NCBI GenBank assembly: GCA_024763435.1
Contig: JANTFN010000001.1
Coordinates: 1 to 42,722 of the forward strand
Direction: 5' to 3'
From: Thermodesulfobacteriota bacterium
GTDB taxonomy: Bacteria; Desulfobacterota; S145-22
DNA: 42,722 nt
Below the pieces are notes generated by a model. It was not told where the DNA came from. It was given only the letters and a program-made list of their open reading frames with translations, and made no database searches. Positions 39,855 to 42,722 of the stretch are shown here, one piece after another. Position 1 is the stretch's first letter, and each line of letters begins with the position of its first letter. The position numbers and the translations under genes were made by a program.

Positions 39855-41062
39855 ATAATATAAAATTATCTCTCCGGGACAGCCTGAAACATCCCCTTTT
39901 TACCCTCCTGATGATGACAGGCGTGGTGGTCAGTATCTTTTCCATGACAACAATTGTGGCCGTCGGGGATGGAACAAAGGCGGAAATCATAAATGCCCTC
40001 AGGGGGTTTGGTTTTGGAGGAGATGTCTTGATGGTTGCCGCGGGAGGAGGACGCATTTTCCGGCATCGCCCTTCCGCCGTGAAGACCTTGAAACCCGCGG
40101 ATGCGGAGGCTCTGAAACAGTTTCCTTTCGTAAAAGCCGTGGCGCCACGGCAGGGGATACGACGCTACCCCGTCCACTTCATGGGTCGCTCATTTAAGAC
40201 GCGTATCCTCGGGGTTACCCCCGCTTATCTTGAAGTCAGCAATTTTCAGGTTGACATGGGCCGGGCCATGGATGGAAGAGATATGCGGGATCATCGAAAG
40301 GTTTGCCTTCTCGGCAGGACGGTGGCAGAGGAACTCTTTCCCGGTAACCGAGCCGCCGCGCTGGGGCAGTTTATTCAGATTGGTAAGTTCTTCTTCAGGA
40401 TAAAGGGGATCCTCGCGGAAAAAGGGCAACTTGGGCGCTTTGACATGGATGACAGAGTTCTGATTCCCCTCTCCACGGCGTCTGTCCTTTTTATACGGGA
40501 CACCTATGTCCATGCCATCAGTGTAAAGCTGAGGGACGCCGCCAAAATTGGAATCTACCAGGAGAAAGTGAAGGCCTTTATTCGGAAACGTCATCACCTG
40601 ACACCGGATCAGCCCGATGATTTTCGCGTGGTTTCCTCTGTTGATGTCGTGCAGTTTGTGAACCGCTCATCGCGGGAGCTCACAGCCCTGCTTATTCGCA
40701 TCATGATTATTTCCCTGCTCGTCAGCGGTATTATTATTACAAATGTCATGCTGGCCTCTGTATCTGAGCGGCGGGTGGAAATTGGCATCAAACGCGCGCT
40801 GGGGGCGTCACGTCGGGATATCCTGGTTCAGTTTCTCTTCGAAGCCATATGGCTTTCGCTTATTGGAAGCCTGGCGGGGGTGTGTGCCGGGGCAGCGACG
40901 GTTTATTTTCTTAGAAACACCATTCCCGCAGCCATTACGCTCCGGCCCTTTCTGATGGCCATCGGCTTCGGGCTTCTCGTGGGGGTGGTTTCAGGCGCCT
41001 TTCCCGCTTGGCGGGCGGGGCAGGTTGATCCCATACGGGCCATTCTCGGGGGACGGTCATGA
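39845..41062 (+). CDS. MacB-type ABC permease (first of two)
   Basis: The 405-residue protein has the MacB/FtsX layout: one N-terminal membrane span (about 15-37), a large periplasmic domain (about 40-270) and three C-terminal spans. Between the second and third spans is the motif ASVSERRVEIGIKRALGASRRDI, which contacts the ATPase. It ends in WRAGQVDPIRAIL, the standard end of these permeases. It overlaps the ATPase gene at its start and the second permease gene at its stop, so both permeases are made together and may pair as a heterodimer. Confidence 0.93.
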   Translation: MFLNNIKLSLRDSLKHPLFTLLMMTGVVVSIFSMTTIVAVGDGTKAEIINALRGFGFGGDVLMVAAGGGRIFRHRPSAVKTLKPADAEALKQFPFVKAVAPRQGIRRYPVHFMGRSFKTRILGVTPAYLEVSNFQVDMGRAMDGRDMRDHRKVCLLGRTVAEELFPGNRAAALGQFIQIGKFFFRIKGILAEKGQLGRFDMDDRVLIPLSTASVLFIRDTYVHAISVKLRDAAKIGIYQEKVKAFIRKRHHLTPDQPDDFRVVSSVDVVQFVNRSSRELTALLIRIMIISLLVSGIIITNVMLASVSERRVEIGIKRALGASRRDILVQFLFEAIWLSLIGSLAGVCAGAATVYFLRNTIPAAITLRPFLMAIGFGLLVGVVSGAFPAWRAGQVDPIRAILGGRS

Positions 41063-42240
41063 GGCGGTTTCGCGGACGTGCCTTTCGGTCGGTTCTGGCA
41101 GTTCTCGGGCTTATCGTGGGGGTTGCCTCGGTCATGGGCATGACAACGCTGGGGCGTCTTCAGGAACAGAAACTCTACCGGGAGATGGAGAAGATGTCGG
41201 TAAACACCCTCATGGTGGTTCCGGGCAGCATCGCCCCGCGTGTCTTTCGCCCCAAGATCAGCGGGACCTTCAAAACCCTGACGCCGGAGGATGCGGCGGC
41301 AATCAGGCGACAGATTCTCCATGTCAGGCGGGTAACTGCCACGGAATATAAAAGCATAACCGTGAAAATGGGGGACAAGGCCGCTTCAACGACCCTGGCG
41401 GGCGTGGATACGTTCTACTTCCCCGTTAAACACCTTGCCCTTGCTTGGGGGAGGCCCATTACAACCCTGAATTTGCGGCGGAAAGAAAAGGTCTGCTGGG
41501 TGGGGCAGGCGGTTCTGGATAACATATTTGATGGAGATCCCCGCCAGGGGCTGGGAAAAGTGATTTTTCTAAACAGGCTCCCCTTTCGGGTGGTGGGTAT
41601 TCTGGCTAGAAAAGGGGTCGACGCTTCGGGGACCAACCGCGATGATATGGTCTTAATTCCCCTGACAACCCTCCTGTCGGTGGTTTTAAATCAGGTCTTT
41701 GTCCGGGTTATTTATGTGGAACCTGATACAATGGGGGCGGTCAGCGCGGTTAAAAGGGATATAACCACCCTGCTGACGAAACGCCACGGCGGGAAAGATT
41801 TTTCCGTCAGAGTCATGACGTCTTATATCCAGCGGAAATTAAAAACGGGGCGCATGATTAGCCTTTCCACAACGATTGTCGCGGCGATCTCCCTGCTGGT
41901 GGGGGGGATTGGGATTCTCGCGGTAATGCTCATTAATGGGCGGGAGCGTGTGCGTGAAATCGGCATTAAACGTGCCGTTGGGGCCAGAAAACGAGATGTC
42001 TTTATCGAATTTCTGACCGAGTCCCTGGTTCTTGGTATCATGGGCGGGGTACTGGGCTGGGTGTCCGGGTTTCTCCTGTCCTGGGGCCTGATTTTGGAGC
42101 AAAAAACGCCCATTTCTTTTCCGTGGCTGGTCGGCGGCGGGGCCTTTCTCTTTTCCCTGACGATTGCGACCCTGTTTGGCCTCTATCCCGCCTGGCGTGC
42201 CAGCCGGATGGATGTAATTCGGGCGTTGTATGATGAATAA
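41059..42240 (+). CDS. MacB-type ABC permease (second of two)
   Basis: This 393-residue protein has the same architecture as its neighbour: N-terminal span (about 12-30), periplasmic domain, and three C-terminal spans around VREIGIKRAVGARKRDVFIEFLTES. It ends in YPAWRASRMDVIRALYDE. The two permeases are clearly related but differ over most of the periplasmic part, so the pump is likely heterodimeric, and the two periplasmic domains could bind unlike faces of one substrate. ATGA overlap joins it to the previous gene. A terminator follows within about 60 bases. Confidence 0.93.
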   Translation: MRRFRGRAFRSVLAVLGLIVGVASVMGMTTLGRLQEQKLYREMEKMSVNTLMVVPGSIAPRVFRPKISGTFKTLTPEDAAAIRRQILHVRRVTATEYKSITVKMGDKAASTTLAGVDTFYFPVKHLALAWGRPITTLNLRRKEKVCWVGQAVLDNIFDGDPRQGLGKVIFLNRLPFRVVGILARKGVDASGTNRDDMVLIPLTTLLSVVLNQVFVRVIYVEPDTMGAVSAVKRDITTLLTKRHGGKDFSVRVMTSYIQRKLKTGRMISLSTTIVAAISLLVGGIGILAVMLINGRERVREIGIKRAVGARKRDVFIEFLTESLVLGIMGGVLGWVSGFLLSWGLILEQKTPISFPWLVGGGAFLFSLTIATLFGLYPAWRASRMDVIRALYDE

Positions 42241-42245
42241 AGGAC

Positions 42246-42327
42246 GAAGGGCGTAAAACCCTTCAGGCGCCCATTAAATTGATCTGAAACAAATAAAATG
42301 TAGGGGCACGGCATGCCGTGCCCCTAC
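42246..42327. terminator. Bidirectional terminator with perfect 28-base palindrome
   Basis: Bases 42300-42327 form a perfect palindrome (arm GTAGGGGCACGGCA and its exact complement), followed on the + strand by GG and seven T and, on the - strand, by a U-rich stretch. It therefore serves the + strand export operon and the convergent lpxC, whose stop codon (42334-42336) lies inside the T run. A second, smaller hairpin (GAAGGG, seven bases, CCCTTC; 42246-42264) precedes it. The palindrome has the look of a dispersed repeat found in several copies per genome. I see only this copy here. Confidence 0.75.
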
Positions 42328-42333
42328 GGTTTT

Positions 42334-42722
42334 TTATGCAGGAGGCGCGGGGGGCGTCATGTAGGTGGACCCGTAGGTAATATCCCGTCCGTTTTTGAAA
42401 AACCAGCGGTCTTTTTTATCCATCACGGAATGAATCATTTTATGGTGCAGGGCGTGCCCCGATTTGTGCGCGATGATATGCCCGCGCAGAGGACTGCCGA
42501 TAAGCGCCATATCACCCAGCAGGTCGAGGACCTTGTGACGGACAAATTCGTCTTCCGCTCTAAGCCCACCGGGGTTCAAAACAACCTTGTCATCCAGGAC
42601 AACCGCGTTGTCAAGAGAACCGCCCTGGGCAAGCCCCAGGGAGTGAAAATTTTCGATATCCTTTTTAAACCCGAAGGTTCTGGCGTAGGCAATCTCTTTT
42701 GAAAAGGATTCCGGAGTAATAT
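42334..42722 (-). CDS. lpxC: UDP-3-O-acyl-N-acetylglucosamine deacetylase LpxC (C-terminal part)
   Basis: The last ~128 residues of LpxC are read from the window edge. LpxC is the zinc enzyme for the first committed step of lipid A synthesis. Visible motifs are ARTFGFKKDIE, LAQGGSLDNAVVLDD, the zinc site FVRHKVLD (His and Asp three residues apart, E. coli His238 and Asp242) and the catalytic His in KSGHAL. The 5' end is beyond base 42722. The C-terminus ends in TYMTPPAPPA, a small proline-rich tail. It confirms a Gram-negative envelope with lipopolysaccharide. Confidence 0.93.
   Translation of the reverse strand, partial: ITPESFSKEIAYARTFGFKKDIENFHSLGLAQGGSLDNAVVLDDKVVLNPGGLRAEDEFVRHKVLDLLGDMALIGSPLRGHIIAHKSGHALHHKMIHSVMDKKDRWFFKNGRDITYGSTYMTPPAPPA

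Overview
The window looks like a chromosomal segment of a strictly anaerobic Gram-negative bacterium, most likely from the former Deltaproteobacteria (Desulfobacterota, for example a Syntrophales-like or sulfate-reducer-like lineage). The reasons are lpxC, TolC/MacA-type envelope genes, HdrABC/MvhD-type cytosolic redox proteins, selA together with an in-frame UGA read as selenocysteine, and many Fe-S proteins. The taxonomic placement is inference. I saw no rRNA, tRNA, insertion sequence, prophage or CRISPR array, and no gene-free stretch longer than about 250 bases.

Layout. (1) 1-6377: a tightly packed + strand redox operon: hdrA (3' part) - mvhD (Sec) - FrhB/FdhB-like Fe-S protein - hdrC - hdrB - fumarate-reductase-like Fe-S subunit - fumarate-reductase-like flavoprotein. 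This is the most unusual part. It has the composition of a soluble complex in which a flavin-based bifurcation module (HdrA) and a heterodisulfide-reductase-like module (HdrBC) are joined to a thiol:fumarate-reductase-like module. (2) 6392-12482: an accessory segment with ogt, a hotdog thioesterase, an AEC permease, an MFS transporter plus 3-hydroxyacyl-CoA dehydrogenase, a Cys-rich unknown and an aldolase resembling 4-hydroxy-2-oxoglutarate aldolase. (3) 12633-24465: a diguanylate cyclase, then the replication core gyrA-gpsA-dnaA-dnaN-gyrB-coaE-rho, with inverted DnaA-box-like sites before dnaA and an AT-rich dnaA-dnaN gap (candidate oriC). gyrA seems to lack any NTG start codon at the expected place. 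(4) 24480-31075: a small divergent gene, then a coupled run of radical SAM/B12 protein, selA, SH3-domain protein, rluD-type synthase, pgeF, yggT and yggU. (5) 31142-35282 (- strand): an ABC-2 exporter, a TonB-like protein and a lipoprotein. (6) 35445-42240: a GalT-like nucleotidyltransferase and a complete TolC-MacA-MacB-type tripartite export operon with two permeases, ended by a palindromic bidirectional terminator against the convergent, partial lpxC.

Links between regions: selA (26536-27957) supplies the enzyme that makes Sec-tRNA, which is consistent with the selenocysteine codon in mvhD at 1066-1068. A hairpin directly downstream of that UGA fits a bacterial SECIS element. An ordinary gene caller would split mvhD into two fragments.
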